In this document: positions 1-12,118 of the stretch, one piece after another | Position numbering within the stretch: position 1 is the stretch's first letter | Layout: each line of letters opens with the position of its first letter | Assembly (NCBI GenBank): GCA_018881555.1 | Contig: JACAXG010000064.1 | Coordinates: 4,291,236-4,355,235, forward strand | Direction of reading: 5' to 3' | DNA from: Amblyornis subalaris | Lineage: Eukaryota; Chordata; Aves; Passeriformes; Ptilonorhynchidae | DNA: 64,000 nt | Made by a program: the position numbers and the translations under genes | The notes under the pieces: model-generated | The model's database searches: none | What the model was told of the DNA's origin: nothing | Seen by the model: only the letters and a program-made list of their open reading frames with translations

Positions 1-1972
1 AAAAAGGATGTTTTTTAAGAGGAGAAAACGTTATCTTATTAGACAATAAATTCTGCTGGGCGAAGAAAATGACCACTTAAGTTAAAAAATAGAAATAACA
101 CCCACTCCCAAAGCGTTGGACAAGCTGGGAATTTTTTCTACAAATTCACCAAAAAAAATAAATGTCAGGGAGAAAAAACACAAACCAATTAAAGCACGGA
201 GGAGGAGGGGCTGNCTGATCAAGGATCTCAGCTCATTAAGTCTTCAGGGGGGAAAAAAAAAAAAGTGAAATGCCAAACAGGAGTATCCCATTGGATTCCC
301 AGATTTTGCTCTTTATTCCCCCCCACTTTTTTTTTTTTTTTTAATCACATTTCATCCTCTCTCCCTGTGTAAAATCAGAACCTTTCCCATTTCCTTGGGA
401 CTGTTGTGGTTTTTCCCTCCCACTGTTGCCTTTCTGCCACCGAGTCACGGCGACCGAGGCACAATCCCGGGAAAAGTCCAGCTGGATCCTTCCACGTGAC
501 CCTCGGAGCTGCAGGAGCTGCCCCAAAACCTCTGCCCCTTGCTGCTCTCCATCTGCTTCCTTTNCCNTCTCCCTGCTCTCCAACCTGCTCACATTCCCAT
601 CGCCCAGGGAATATTTTGGGCTTCCGACGTGGCCCCACCTCCAGCCATTATCTCACCGGGAAGACGCGCCGGGTTCCCGAGGTGATGTCAGTTTTTCCAA
701 CACCTCCGAATTATAAATATTATCCCTCTGGAGCCCTGCGTGAGCAAGGTGAGGAAATNTTGGCTTTCCCAACAGGCAGAGCACGAAACTCAGTTGGAGC
801 AGAGGTGGCAATTACCCAAAAATGCTCCGAGGAGGGGCAAGGTTTGGCTCCNTCCACCTCCCCGAGGCANCTGGCAGGAGGAAANCAAAGCAAAATATTG
901 GGAAATGTTTCTTTTCCCCAATCCAGAAGAGGTTCCGTGAGTCTTTAGCGATAAATCCACGTTTATTGGGGCCTATCCGAGGGGCTCCAATCCCAAGGAG
1001 ATGCTGTTCCACACCAGAGCCAGCCCACGCTGGGATTTATCTCCCACATTTCCCCCGACAGGTTCAGAAATAGCAGCTCAGGCACTGCTTTTTTTTTTTC
1101 CCCCTTCCCTCCAAATCCCATCCCAGCCAAACCCTAAAATATCTCTTGCCTCCTGCAAGCTGTTGGGATTTGGAGGAGGCAAGGCTGGGTTTCTGAAAGG
1201 CTTCATTGCAGGATTTCTGATAGCTTTTCCATGAGATATTCCTGAAATCTTCCAGCTGGTCCCATATGGTGCTTTGTCCCTCCCCAGTGCCAGGTGACAG
1301 AATGAGTGGAGCCCACGAGGACGGGAAGGACACGGAATTAGGACACAAGGAAAGCCGAGGCAAAGGAGAAGATAAAATCACTGTTTACAGGAATTTGGAA
1401 TTCATGAAATTCAGGAAGATTTTGGAGAGAGAAACAAGGGATTTAACCGGAGGTGGAGGGCGAGGTGGAAAGATTTATTTCCCTTGAGGGGAGCGGAGAA
1501 GGAAAAGAGAATGTTTTGCTCATCTCGTTCTAAACCTGCTCGAAATCGTCGAGTGAGAAAGGCAAAATGCTTTATTTTGGGGGAAAAAAATGCAGTTTTC
1601 ATCAAACAAGAGCTGGAATGCAAAAAGGAGCTGGGAGATTCAGATGTTGTTGCTAAATGTGGCATTTCGAGTTGGCCGAAAGCGTTGAGAATCATCCCAG
1701 AAATGAGTGTGATTAACACAGGGGAAAAGGGATGGGAAAAGCGGTTTCAAAAAAAAGTGCAAATTCCCAAGTTTCCGGGGAAACGTTCCCCATGGAAATG
1801 CTACAGCACTTCCTCTTTAGTTCTCCTGCTGAAAGAAATGCCAGGACACCCTTCCTGACCAGAAATTAAATCTTTATAGGATGACTAAACCTAATCCCAT
1901 CTTCACAGCCTTCGGTTTCTCCCTGTTGCAGGGAACACATGGAATTTGCAGGGCTGGTGGAGAAGGATTCTC

Positions 1973-2065
1973 CTCAAATCCAGCATAAGGTTCCCCTCAA
2001 ATCCAGCACAAGATCCCCTTCAAATCCAGCACAGGATCCCCCTCAAATCCAGCACAAAATTCCCC
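1973..2065. repeat. Tandem repeat, about 23 bp x 4
   Basis: The phrase CTCAAATCCAGCA recurs at about 1973, 1996, 2019 and 2042 with small differences. This is a short minisatellite in non-coding DNA. Confidence 0.85.
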
Positions 2066-2229
2066 CCCAAATACAACTGGACTGCAAATGTGAGACTTTT
2101 TTCCAGGTGCCTCAATAAAGACTCTCCCAAAATTCTGCACTTTCAAGCTGGGAATTCCACACTCTTCCAGCTCCAAGATTATTTTATTTGCCTGTTTTAA
2201 CCATGGTTCAGCTCCTCCAAGAGCAGAAG

Positions 2230-2345
2230 GGAATCTCCATCCCAAGAGCTGAAGGAAGTCTCAGCCCTGGGAGATGCAGAGGATCTCCATCCCAAGGGAT
2301 GTAGGGGATCTCCATCCCAAGGGATGCAGGGGATCTCCATCCCAT
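2230..2345. repeat. Tandem repeat, about 26 bp x 3-4
   Basis: GATCTCCATCCCAAGGGATG recurs at about 2282, 2308 and 2333, with a degenerate copy near 2232. It is non-coding. Confidence 0.8.
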
Positions 2346-2961
2346 CTCTCCTCCATCCCCAATCCCAGAAATGCAGCAGAAACACTGGGAAAGGGCAGGA
2401 GTTCAGACACCATCACCTTTCCCAGGCTCTTCCTGCCCGTTTTCCTACAGGGAAATCAGGAGAAATCAGCAGCAGCCTCTCCGAGCAGGCATGGGGGTCT
2501 TCTTTCCATGAGGACAAATTCNAGCTGCAATTTCCTTACCTTGGACATCTCCAGCATCTCGGGATGGGACCTTTACCTGTTTTAAAAGCTGGAACCACCC
2601 ACCTTGCGGAGATCCCAGGAGAACTTCCCAGGACAAATCCCTGCCGAACCCCTGGTCCCGTCTCAGCATCACCAAAACAATTCCCACCGTTGTTTGCAAT
2701 GGGAACAACACAAACANCTCTGACCTTCCCGGGCTGACACCATTCCTTATCTCTGAGGGATCTGGGAGAGCATCTGGCTTTGCGGAGTGTCTGGAGCTGC
2801 TGGATGCAAGAAAAGTCNGGAAAGGCAGCCAGGAGAAGACTCNCATGTGCTAAAAAAGAAGGAATTCAATGGGAAGCAGAGGTGGAGACAACGCTGGCAA
2901 GAGCTGATTTCTCCCGGTCCTCGCGGGGATGCAACAAACACACTCAAGAATAACACAAATC

Positions 2962-2967
2962 TTTATT
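2962..2967 (-). terminator. Polyadenylation signal AATAAA of the first LY6E-like gene
   Basis: The plus strand reads TTTATT, so the minus strand has AATAAA about 220 bases past the stop codon of the LY6E-like gene. This is the expected place for a short 3' UTR, and no other candidate is closer. Confidence 0.65.
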
Positions 2968-3187
2968 TTTGTCTGACATTTATCACACACGCGCTATCAA
3001 AAGGGCTTTTCCGGGGAAAAATCANTATAAAACAACAGGGAAGGGGGAAAAACAGGAGTGCCGTGTGATGAGGACGGGATCCGAGGGAACGTCTTGGGAT
3101 AAAACCGCCGGAAGCGCTTGGCCGGGGTTTCTCAGTTGGGGAATACCTGGTGGGTTCCGGGGTGGCCACATCTCATCCCAGCCCCGC

Positions 3188-3396
3188 TCACAATCCCNCC
3201 CTGAGGACGCAGATCAGGCTCCCCGCCATTCCCAGCAGGACCACGGCGTAGTTGATCCGGAGGCTGTTGGCGCCGCTGAAGTTGCACAGGGAGGTGCTGC
3301 AGCATTTGGTGGAATAAGCGGCCAGCCCGAAGTTCACGTTGGTCTCGGGACAGTCCACGGAGCATTTCTTGGTGATGCGGTGTCCCACGTCCTTGC
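3188..3396 (-). CDS. LY6E-like gene 1, exon 3
   Basis: The exon follows a CAG acceptor, completes a Gly codon and encodes KDVGHRITKKCSVDCPE, then KCCSTSLCN and the hydrophobic GPI tail. TGA is at 3188-3190. It supplies cysteines 6-10 of the LU domain. Confidence 0.9.
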
Positions 3397-6300
3397 CTGC
3401 GTGGAGAAGGCAGGAGAGAGGAGAGCTGGGAGTTAGGATTCCTCTGGAAGAGCCGAGCGGAGGAGGTGGATTTGCAATTTTTTGTAATTTGCGGTAATTA
3501 AAGCTTTCCGGGGGGGTTTGGTGAGGGCTGGGTGTGAATCCACATGCCCCGGATCGAATGTGGGATACTGGGAAATCCTTGCTGGAAACCCACACCAGCC
3601 TGGAGGGGGGTGGTGAGGGCTGGGNGTGAATCCACATGCCCTGGATCAAATGTGGGACACTGGGAAATCCTTGNTGGAAACCCACACCAGCCTGGGAGGG
3701 GTGTGGTGAGGGCTGGGCGTGAATCCACACGCCTTGGATCGAGTGTGGGACACTGGGAAATCCTTGATGGAAACGCACACCAGCCTGACCAGGTGGTGGC
3801 CAGTCAAAGGCTGGACTAGACATCCCGGATATTTTTCCAACCTAAATGATTCTGTGATTCCTGTAGGCAATTCCAAAGCATTCCCAGCTTTTAAAACCGT
3901 GTTACTGACATCCAACCCCTTCCCATCCTCCATCCTAAAGCATCTCAGATCAAACAACAGAGGCTGCTCCTGAAATCTCCGTGTTCCAGACACTGGAACA
4001 NATTTTCCACAGAATCTGTGGCTGCCCCATTCCTGGAAGTGTCCAAAGCCAGCTTGGACAGGGCTTGGAGCAAGGGAGTTGTCCCTGGAATGAGATGACC
4101 CTGAAGATCCCTTCTAACTCAAAGCACCACCGAGGGATTCCCACCCATCACTTTGAAACCCTTAACCCCCAAAATCACCGCATTCTTTCCAACAAAACCA
4201 ACCCATTCCCTAAAAAAAAAAATTACCCGGCAACATCTCCGGAGGAAAAAAAAAATCCGATTTCTGGGACTCACCAACGCCAGCAGTGCTGTACGTGGTC
4301 GTGCAGAATTTCTCGTGGTCCTCACACTTGTAGGTCTTCAGGCAGTTCCAGTTGGAATGTTCGTTCTCACATGTGTAGCAGAACAGGGAGGAAGCTGGGA
4401 AAAGCACGCACGAGACAGGTTAGGGGTTCCCGGCAATTCCCCTTCCGGGAAAAATAAAGCGTCCAAAGCCTTGGAGAATATCCAAGGTGAAAAGTCTGGT
4501 GTGAAGAACTTTTCACGGCGAGTGAAAATGAGAGGTTGGGGTTGATTAATGGAGCTGAGAAAGCAAATATAGAGAATAAACCAAGTTTTCTTTCTGTGCT
4601 GGAGATTTTGGGGGGTTAAATTTACATTTTTGGGCCTTTTCAGGTGATTTTGTTCTTCTCCCCAAGGTCCATTTTGACCTTGTGGAAAGCCAAATTCCAA
4701 AGGTCAGGACACGCCCAGCGCGGTCCCGGAGAGCAGAGGAGGGACCGGCTCAATTTTTAGAGCTCGATTTGAAATATTTGCACTCTACACCTACAAAACC
4801 CTGCCCAGGGATTAATTAATGCCTAATGACACCCATGGGAGCCAAATTACGGAGGCNCCACAATAAAGGGAGTTCCCTGGGNGAGGTGGCTCCGGACAAT
4901 GGATGGATTATTCCTGTCAGCACCTGGAACGAGGTGTTTTCCGTGGTATTTTTGCCTCAGCGCTGAGTCAGGTCTATCCCAGAGCCCGAAAAAAAAGTGG
5001 GATATGATTGGGCACAAGCGAAGTAAATGGAGTCAAACTTCCAGGCNGGCCAGAGGCGCCTTCTCGTTCCCTGCAGGTGGATTCACAGTTGGTGGAAACT
5101 TTCCCCCTCCCGGCCAAAATTCCCAGAAATGCTCCTCGTTTTTGGGGCAGGGGTGACAGAGGCAACCTGGGCTGATCCAGGAAATCCCGTTCCATCGTCA
5201 CCAGCACTGAAGAGCTCNGGGTTGAAGGTGGATAAAGGACAAACCAGGGAGGGTTCTCCATTAGGCTGAGATTTCCCTGGTTCTGTCTCTCCTGGATTTC
5301 TCCACCCAGCAAGGCTCTTTTTGCACGGAACAGCCCCTTCCAATGGAATTCGGACGTGTTTTTAGCAAGGAATCTCCTCCCGGTGACCCTCCCAAGTTTG
5401 TTGTTGATTCAAAGTCNCATCTGAGCCTGCCCACGGCACTTGGTCAGACAATTCCAGAGGCAGAGAATTAAAAGCCTTTTTAGTCCCTAACTATCCCAAG
5501 GAGGAGAAGAAAAAGCCTCCCCTCTGTGACCTGGGGAGTTCTGNNTGTCCTCAGGACNGTCCAAAACCCTCCCAGATGNCTCAGGGCCAGCTNGGACAGG
5601 GCTTGGAACAACCTGGGATAGTGGAAGTCGTCCCTGGATGATTTTTAAGGTCCTTTTCCGACCCATTGGATCATTTGCTGATTCTCTGCTCTTTCCCAGG
5701 TGTTGCAAGCCCAGGTGTTCCCTGGAGCAGGAGGTGAAATTAGCCTTGTTGCCAATTGGATTTAAGTTTTCCTTTAGAGCTCTCGCCATTTCTCCATCCC
5801 TTGGGAATTCTCAGCCTCTCGCCTCTCCCCTGGAGCTTCCCCAACCCAACCTGGGGGCTCCTGCCCCTTTTTCAGGCAAAGCAAACCCCAGCCCTGGCGA
5901 GGATTTTATGGCATTTTACAGAGCCTGGAGCTCTCCCCNAGCTTTGCCTTTCCTGCCAAATTTCACGAACCGCTTCCTGCTGCACATGGAGCCGAGGNCT
6001 CAGCACGTGCCCGGGAGCGACTGGAAGCACTCGTATTCCCTAAGTGATGCAAGGAAAATCCCTTCCAGCCAGGAAGCAATAACAGCCCAACCCATTAAAA
6101 CTGCCATAAAACCTTTTCTCCCTCTGCCCTCCACCCTCCATTAGCTGAGGTTTTGCAAACGGGGCCAGAAATATCCCTAACGGCACAAAATGCCTTGCGA
6201 ATCCACGCCCAGATCCAATATTTTGCCTGGATGTTCCCACACAATGATCCNGGTAGGGCTGCACCTCCTTGGGAAAGGGGGACGGGCGCAGAGCGTTCTT

Positions 6301-6858
6301 CCTTTGCCCATCCCATTCCAAACGCTCCCAGGCACTTACAGCTCTTCCAGNGGAGGAGCAAAGAGCTCTGAGGCTTTCCAATGCCTGCCAGCAGCCTCGT
6401 TATTTAATGGGAATTGTGGGGAATGAAGTGAAATCCCGGCGGAGGATGCAGCGCCAATCCCAGCCGCGCTTCCATCAACGACTCCTCGAGTCTCACTCGG
6501 GAGCGAAAANTCAAACCAAAGGCAAAACTCTGAGCCCAGCTTGAATCCCGCCAGCGTTTTCCAGGTCATGCCCTCGGCCGGGAGCGCTTGGAGCTGGATA
6601 TTTGAGGGTGTGAGAAACCAGACTTCACCTCCTCTGGGTCGCAGGGAACCCACTCAGGAAGCCTCAACCCCACATTTCTCACACCGAAAAAACCCCACCG
6701 AGACCTCACCAGCTNCGCCAAAAGCTGCCAAACCCTCTCGTCCCCGTCCTCGTTTTTCCTCGCCAGCCTCTCCACGGGGCTCTCCCAGCCCTCCGGAGCT
6801 CCTTACCTGGCTGGGCACACAGGGCCGCGGCCAGCAGGGCCACCAGGAAAGCCTTCAT
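3188..6858 (-). CDS. LY6E-like GPI-anchored LU-domain protein (3 coding exons)
   Basis: The coding exons are 6807-6858, 4275-4394 and 3188-3396, giving about 126 residues. The start is MKAFLVALLAAALCAQP, a clear signal peptide. The mature part opens with LFCYTC and carries ten cysteines in the Ly6/uPAR (three-finger, LU) pattern, ending in the diagnostic CC....LCN. A hydrophobic tail (about 20 residues including YAVVLLGMAGSLICVL) follows, as expected of a GPI-attachment signal. Length, exon number and phase-1 introns fit the LY6E/Ly6 family, whose members are small cell-surface proteins. A TATA box lies 58 bases before the ATG and AATAAA follows the stop. The penultimate sense region contains one ambiguous base (GNG codon) near the C-terminus. 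Assignment to LY6E itself rather than another Ly6 paralogue rests on my memory of avian and human LY6E and on the location next to TOP1MT. Confidence 0.87.
3521..3795. repeat. Tandem repeat, about 92 bp x 3, in LY6E-like intron 2
   Basis: GTGAGGGCTGGG.GTGAATCC starts at 3521, 3613 and 3706. Each unit also contains TGTGGGA.ACTGGGAAATCC. The third copy runs into a CR1 3' end. The array lies in the intron between exons 2 and 3. Confidence 0.9.
3795..3862 (+). mobile_element. CR1 LINE 3'-end fragment
   Basis: GGCTGGACTAGACATCCC followed by TTTTTCCAACCTAAATGATT and GTGATTCC matches the 3' terminus of avian CR1 elements. Confidence 0.7.
4000..4128 (+). mobile_element. CR1 LINE fragment
   Basis: CTGTGGCTGCCCCATTCCTG, then TGTCCAAAGCCAGCTTGGAC and the GATCCCTTC tail are diverged CR1 3' sequence inside the LY6E-like intron 2. 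Confidence 0.75.
4275..4394 (-). CDS. LY6E-like gene 1, exon 2
   Basis: The exon is 120 bases, phase 1 at both ends, with acceptor TTTTCCCAG and donor GTGAGT. It encodes SLFCYTCENEHSNWNCLKTY and continues through KFCTTTY to GVG. It supplies the first five LU-domain cysteines and has exactly the same length and phases as exon 2 of the second LY6E-like gene. Confidence 0.92.
5570..5692 (+). mobile_element. CR1 LINE 3'-end fragment
   Basis: GGACAGGGCTTGGAACAACC, then GGATAGTGGAAG and TTTAAGGTCCTTTTCCGACC. It lies in intron 1 of the LY6E-like gene. Confidence 0.8.
6807..6858 (-). CDS. LY6E-like gene 1, exon 1 (signal peptide)
   Basis: Minus-strand ATG at 6858 encodes MKAFLVALLAAALCAQP plus one base, then the donor GTAAGG. 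The hydrophobic, Ala/Leu-rich core is a typical secretory signal peptide. Confidence 0.9.
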
Positions 6859-6915
6859 GGTCGGTCCTCGTGCCCCTGGCGCCGGAGCAGTGCGGGAATG
6901 TGCATCCCGGGAAGG

Positions 6916-6922
6916 TTTTATA
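6916..6922 (-). promoter_or_regulatory. TATA box of the first LY6E-like gene
   Basis: The minus strand reads TATAAAA (plus strand TTTTATA), 58 bases upstream of the start codon. This places a transcription start near 6888 and leaves a 5' UTR of about 30 bases. Confidence 0.7.
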
Positions 6923-7365
6923 CCGGCCCTGCCTCGTCTTTTGGCTGCCTTTGATTGGGGTAATTTGAGGTTTGGGCAGTGGCAGCGGCCGAGATGCCAT
7001 CAGGGCTGGGTGTGTTTGTGCGTAGGAACCTGTCATGAGGCTGCAGACGGCAGATGTTTTTTTCGCCTCTCCTTCCCCGTCCAATCTTTTTTTCCGAGGC
7101 CTGCTCCTGCTGCCTGGGTAATTTGGGGGAGCAAATGATCTCATCCCAACGTGGGAGTCCCTTCTTGGGCTGAGGCACAAAGCACAGCGAGCTGTGCCTG
7201 GCTGGGGTGGCTCCTTCCTTGCTCCATCCTCTCTCTCTGCCACGGAATGGGAGCTTAATATCTCTGGGAANTGGGAGAGGAGGCAAGGAAAGATTCCCGC
7301 TGGATTGTCCAGAGCCATTTGGAATTATCTCCCCTGTACAAAGTGCTTTGAGCAGCGTTCCTGCA

Positions 7366-7435
7366 ATCCTGGGATCACAGAAAGGTTTGGGGCTGAAAGG
7401 GACTTTAGAGATCCTCTTGTCCCAGCCCTGATCCC
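7366..7435 (-). mobile_element. CR1 LINE 3'-end fragment
   Basis: GGGATCACAGAAAGGTTTGG followed by CTGAAAGGGACTTTAGAGAT is the reverse complement of a CR1 terminus. Confidence 0.65.
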
Positions 7436-7906
7436 ACTGTTTGTGCCTGGAGATGTCACTCAGAGGCTCCCACGATCCAGGCAGGGATAGGGTCCCTGTT
7501 TTGCTCCTCTGTCCTCCAGACCCATGCAGGGTTTCCAGGTGACAATGTTTGTTGCTCCCTGGAGACCAACTCTGGGCTCTCTCNGGTTTTTCCAGTCCCT
7601 CCTGACCTTTCCAGTCTTTCTGGGCTCCCTCCTGCTCCCATGGCACTTCAGCACCTCTTGCCAAATGACTCAGGAGGCAGGAGAGGCACAAAGGGCCTGG
7701 AAAAACCTGCAGGAGTTAAAAGCCAAACAACAGATGGGAGTGGAAATGGCTGAGAAATCAAAGAAATTCTGGTCCGAAAGAGATCTTGGCAGGATCCTTT
7801 GTCCTTGGACCAGGGGGAGTTCAAAGTCCAGGTTTGTGAGGTGCCAAATGGTGTGAAAACAGAATTAAAACCATCCAGTTGCTCTTTGTTTTCCCCAAAT
7901 TAACCA

Positions 7907-8065
7907 NGGAATCGTGGAATACCCTGAGTTGGGAGGGACCCACAAGGATCAGCGACTCCTGGCCCTGCACAGGACACCCCAAAAAATCTCACCGAGGGAT
8001 TTTTCCAAGCCCTTCCGGAACTCTGGCAGCCTTGGGGCCCTGAGCACTTCCCTGGGGAAGTCTCT
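7907..8065 (-). mobile_element. CR1 LINE fragment (different subfamily)
   Basis: GAATCGTGGAATACCCTGAG, GGGAGGGACCCACAAGGATC and CTGGCCCTGCACAGGACACC match a CR1 subfamily 3' end in reverse orientation. Confidence 0.75.
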
Positions 8066-8895
8066 TCCTCTCATCACCTGCCTGCAAAATCCTGGGAAGC
8101 TGGACCCATTCCCAANCCCTGTGATGAGTTTTTTGCTTCCAGTCGTTCTCCCTTTGCCCAATTCCTCCTTTTCTGCAGCAGCTTCAGCCCTCAGTGATTC
8201 CTGTCTCTGTGTCCAGAGGGTGGAGGGGATGAGCCTCCAGTTTTCCAAGTTTTCCATTCTGTTCTCTGGTCTGACCTTGAGCAGGAATTTTTAACTATTT
8301 CTCCTTTCAGCAAGANTGCGAAAGAGCCACGTGACAGATAATGCAGCAACAATATTTCAGGAATAACCTGGGGGAAAAAAAACATTCCCNCTGAGCGAGA
8401 TTCCTGATAAACGCAGGCACGGAAAACATCAGGCAGGAAAAACAATCTGCAGCGGGGAGGGGAAAAACTGGTATTAATCCACATTTTTTTAATGTATAAC
8501 ACCAGGATTGTCTCAGGCAGCTGGAAGAAAATGGAAAACGGAACTTCCTTCCCCATCCATCCCGTCAGAAATCCCAAAATGAAAGTGAATGATCGCCCCA
8601 AAATCCAGCTCATCTCGGAGCCGATCGAGGGGAAAAATGCGGCTCCTCGGCGGGAAGAGGGAACAAGGCTCGAACAGAGCCCACAACGGGCGAGGAGAAA
8701 GGCTTTGAAATTAAAACAAATAAACGAGCAGTAAANAAATGAGGCTGTTCCAGCAAAGTGCGGCCGAACAGAAAAATTGCCGAGTGAGAAATGGGCTGTG
8801 GGAAGTGGGAATGTGAGAAAGCTTTTAAATAGATTAAAGGGAGGGGAGGTTAATAATAANAATAGTAATAAACAAGATTAATATTTCACACAGAA

Positions 8896-8916
8896 GTGGA
8901 GAGAGAGAGAGAGAAG
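8896..8916. repeat. GA microsatellite
   Basis: An uninterrupted GAGAGAGAGAGAGAG run within a purine-rich stretch. Confidence 0.8.
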
Positions 8917-10369
8917 GAGGGAGCGGAGAAATATCGGGGAAAAGCAAAATAATTCAAGGCAAACACACAAAGGTTGGGGGGGGATAATTAAAGNGAGGCA
9001 AAGGGAGGGTAAGGAATAAGATGGGATAGGAGGGAAGTTCCTCCTGTGTGGAAAATGTGCATTTTATTACGTGCAGACCCTGTTCAGGTGCTAAAAACGG
9101 CCCTTGGAGGGGCTGGGAAGCTGCAGAACTTCCCAAATCCCAGTTTACATGGAGTCAAACTAGGGGTGGGGGTCCTGTGCGACCTGGATGGGGAAAGCAT
9201 CACCCGATCCCTGTGTCCCTGGAGGGGACTGCCAAAGCTTTGGGAGCCAGCCTGGGCTCTGGCCAGGTCCCAAATCCACGCTATTCTCGGGCACCGTTGG
9301 CATTGCAGTCACGCCCGGGGCCGCCGCGAGGCCTCCGGGCTCCAAGCGGCCCCACGGCGCCTTTGGAAGCAGAAACCAGCCCGGTTTTTCCAAGGGATGA
9401 AGAGAGCTGGAAGGAAATCCAGGGCAGAGGCAAGTGAGGGAGCGGGAGCGCAGATGGTGCCGGGAGAAGACAGCAGGGAGGTGTCAAAACCACTTCCCAG
9501 GGACACGAAAAAAGCGAGGGGAGGGCGGCAGGGTGAGCCCTGTGGGAGAAACTGGGCCGGGGGGAGTCACCCCGTGGGCGTCCCGATGGGAATGAAACAG
9601 TTAACGGAGCCCGGGAGGTTCGGGAAAAAGAAACCTTCACCCACTTGGGGCTTGGCAGCCACCGAGGGTGTTTGTGCCAGGCCTTGGGAATGGCTTGTGC
9701 AAGGCCAGGCCTTTGTGTGCGAGCCGAGTCGGACAAAGCGCGGCTCTAACCCGGGATGGAGGGATGGATGGGCTGGAGCGAAGTGCCGGATCCAGGGGTG
9801 GTTCAATGTCAGCTTTTCCCCTTTTTCCCTCTGGAGGGTGGCTCCAGTCTCAGCTCTCCTTCGATGGGGCAGGGATGAGGCTCCGTTTCGGCTCAGGGGT
9901 GTGAAGTGNAGCCTCCAGAGGGAAAGGAGAGGCCACGGATAAGGTGGGAAGGTGGAAGACATGGATAGCGCTCGCCGTGTCCCTGAGTCACGCGGGTGGT
10001 GCAAGAGGTCCAGCCTGATCCAGACAACCTCTCCTTCCTTGGAGGGTCAGGGAAGGCCGAGTTGCTTCATCTGGATGTGCAGTGACAACAGGGTTTGGTG
10101 AAGGAGGAGAAGGGAGAAAACATGGGAACTAAAAACACCNGGAAAAAAGGAAGAGCCGAGTGTGACATTTTGCCTTTTCCACCCAGGCCTGTTGCAGGCA
10201 TTCTGCTCTATTCCTCCCCTTCCCAAAGCACATCTGGCACAGCTGGCTCCAAACAACAGGACAGAGCTCCTTGGGTCATTCCCGTGGCAGATGACAGAGG
10301 ATACCAAACTTCCAGCTGGGAAGGGCAGGAATAGCCTAAATCCACTGTGTGTGGATGGTATTCCAGGTG

Positions 10370-10512
10370 ATCCAGGCTGGCTTCAAGGCCAGGTTNGATG
10401 GAGCTNGGAGCAACATGAGGGAGTGGGAGACATCCCTGCCCATGGCNNGGGTTGGAATGAGATGATCTTTAGGATCCCTTCCAACCCCAACCATTCCATG
10501 ATTCCATGACTT
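10370..10512 (+). mobile_element. CR1 LINE 3' end
   Basis: GGAGCAACATGAGGGAGTGG is followed by ATCCCTTCCAACCCCAACC and the terminal ATTCCATGATTCCATGA octamer repeat. Confidence 0.85.
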
Positions 10513-11845
10513 CCAGCTCAGCTGTGATGGCCACCAGGAGCCTTCCTGTCGATCTCAAAACTGAGGAACTNGAGTCTTTTGGGGTTGCAGCCCACAGGGA
10601 ACCAAAGCCATTTCATCACATTCCCTTAACAAGATCCTAAGGGATATTTCAGTCCCATCAGCACGGAGTCAACTTCCATGATTCACATCCCCACCAAAAT
10701 CCTGATGGAAGGGCCAGATCCAGCTTATCTCATCAAACAGGGCCCCAGCCCAGCCCCAACGCCACCCAAGCCATGAGGCCANCAGCGTGGCTCGGGCACA
10801 CCCCAGCCTGGACAGTGCCTGGCATGGAGCTGCTCCTTGGAAGCCACTTGGATGTAACCACCCTGTTTGTGGAGGTTGGGAGTCATGGATGTGAATCATT
10901 TTCCTTGGATCCAGCGCCAGGGTTTGTTATTCCGTGGTGGCGTCTCNGTAGCCGGAGGTGGGAATGTTGGAGGGGTCTGAGGGGAAAAGGGAAGTGAAGA
11001 GGGGGGTTGGGAGGAGAGAGAAAAGAAGAAAGGAGAGGGGAAAAAAACTGGGAAAATCCAAAATCCTCTTGATATTTCCCAAAAATAATTAATTCCCAAG
11101 GAGAACACCACTGGCTGCAACCATATTCGGGGAGAAATAACCCCACTCCTTGACAATTCCCACATCTGCCATTGTTTTTCCACGGAAAGTGGGACTTTCC
11201 TCTTGTCCTGTTTCNCAACATGAGCAGTCAACGTGCAGGAGCTAAAACGGGACCGTGCCCTGCCCCACATGATCCCACAGGCCCCGACAGGCTCTGATCC
11301 ATCTTTGGAAATCTCGGCCTGTGATAGGAATCTCAACCGTGCCAGGACAAATATTGACAGAAAGGCGACCGAAAAACTTTGCCACGGAAGATTGGGGCCG
11401 GGTTTGGAGGAAGGAAAGCGAGCGACAGTTTCCGTGTTTGTCTTCCCAACGTCTTTGGGATCGCTGTGGGGGTTCTGGGGTTGGTTTGTGCGTGTTTTTA
11501 AATCCAACCCGGAGAGCCGGGGCGGTGCCGTTTGATCCCGCCGGGCCGGTGTGACTCGGCTGTGGTGGAATTTTGAGGGCATCCCCGGGTGTCTGCAGTC
11601 TCCTCATCCCTTTTGGATCGTCTTCCATAAAAACCGACGTTTTCCATGCCTGCACGTTTTAATGTGCTCTGGGTTCTTGGCTCTTCCGCGATGGGCGTTC
11701 CAGGCATGGAATTGCTCCTCTGCACCATAGCCAAGAGCTGGAATTTCCAAGGTTAGGTGAAAGCTGGGAATAAAACGAGGTAAATAAGTTTTTCTATCTG
11801 TGGAAAATGTGGGATGAGCTCCGTAGACGATCTGTCTGCTCTTCA

Positions 11846-12118
11846 TGGAATCATGGAATTGTTTGGAGTGGAAGGGACCTTCAAGATCATGGAATTCCAG
11901 CCCCCTGCCATGGCCAGGGACACCTTCCATTATCCCAGGTTGCTCCAAGCCTCATCCAACCTGGCCTTGGACACTTCCAGGGATGGGGCAGCCACAGCTT
12001 CTCTGGGAATTCCATGCCAGGGCCTCTCCACCCTCCCAGGGAAGAATTCCTTCCCAATATCCCATCTAAATCCACTTTTTTCCAGTTTTAATCCATTCCC
12101 TCTCACCCTATGACTACT
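11846..12118 (-). mobile_element. CR1 LINE 3' end
   Basis: It starts ATGGAATCATGGAATTGTTT, continues through CTTGGACACTTCCAGGGATG and ends in the TTTAATCCATTCCCTCTCAC block, about 270 bases of the reverse-complement CR1 3' region. Confidence 0.9.

Larger units (their letters stand above)
1..2940. other. Gene-poor flank downstream of the first LY6E-like gene
   Basis: I see no convincing exon here. The open frames are short, interrupted and do not resemble known proteins. The interval contains A/T homopolymers (around 250-265 and 330-344) and two small tandem repeats listed separately. It lies 3' of the minus-strand LY6E-like gene, whose polyadenylation signal is at about 2.96 kb. Confidence 0.6.

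Noticed and set aside
7024..7320. Possible extra LY6 exon upstream of gene 1
   Set aside because: No CYTC or CC....LCN pattern and no signal peptide in any frame.
9046..9942. 298-codon plus-strand open frame
   Set aside because: No family motif, no splice partners, GC-rich composition and ambiguous bases. Treated as chance.
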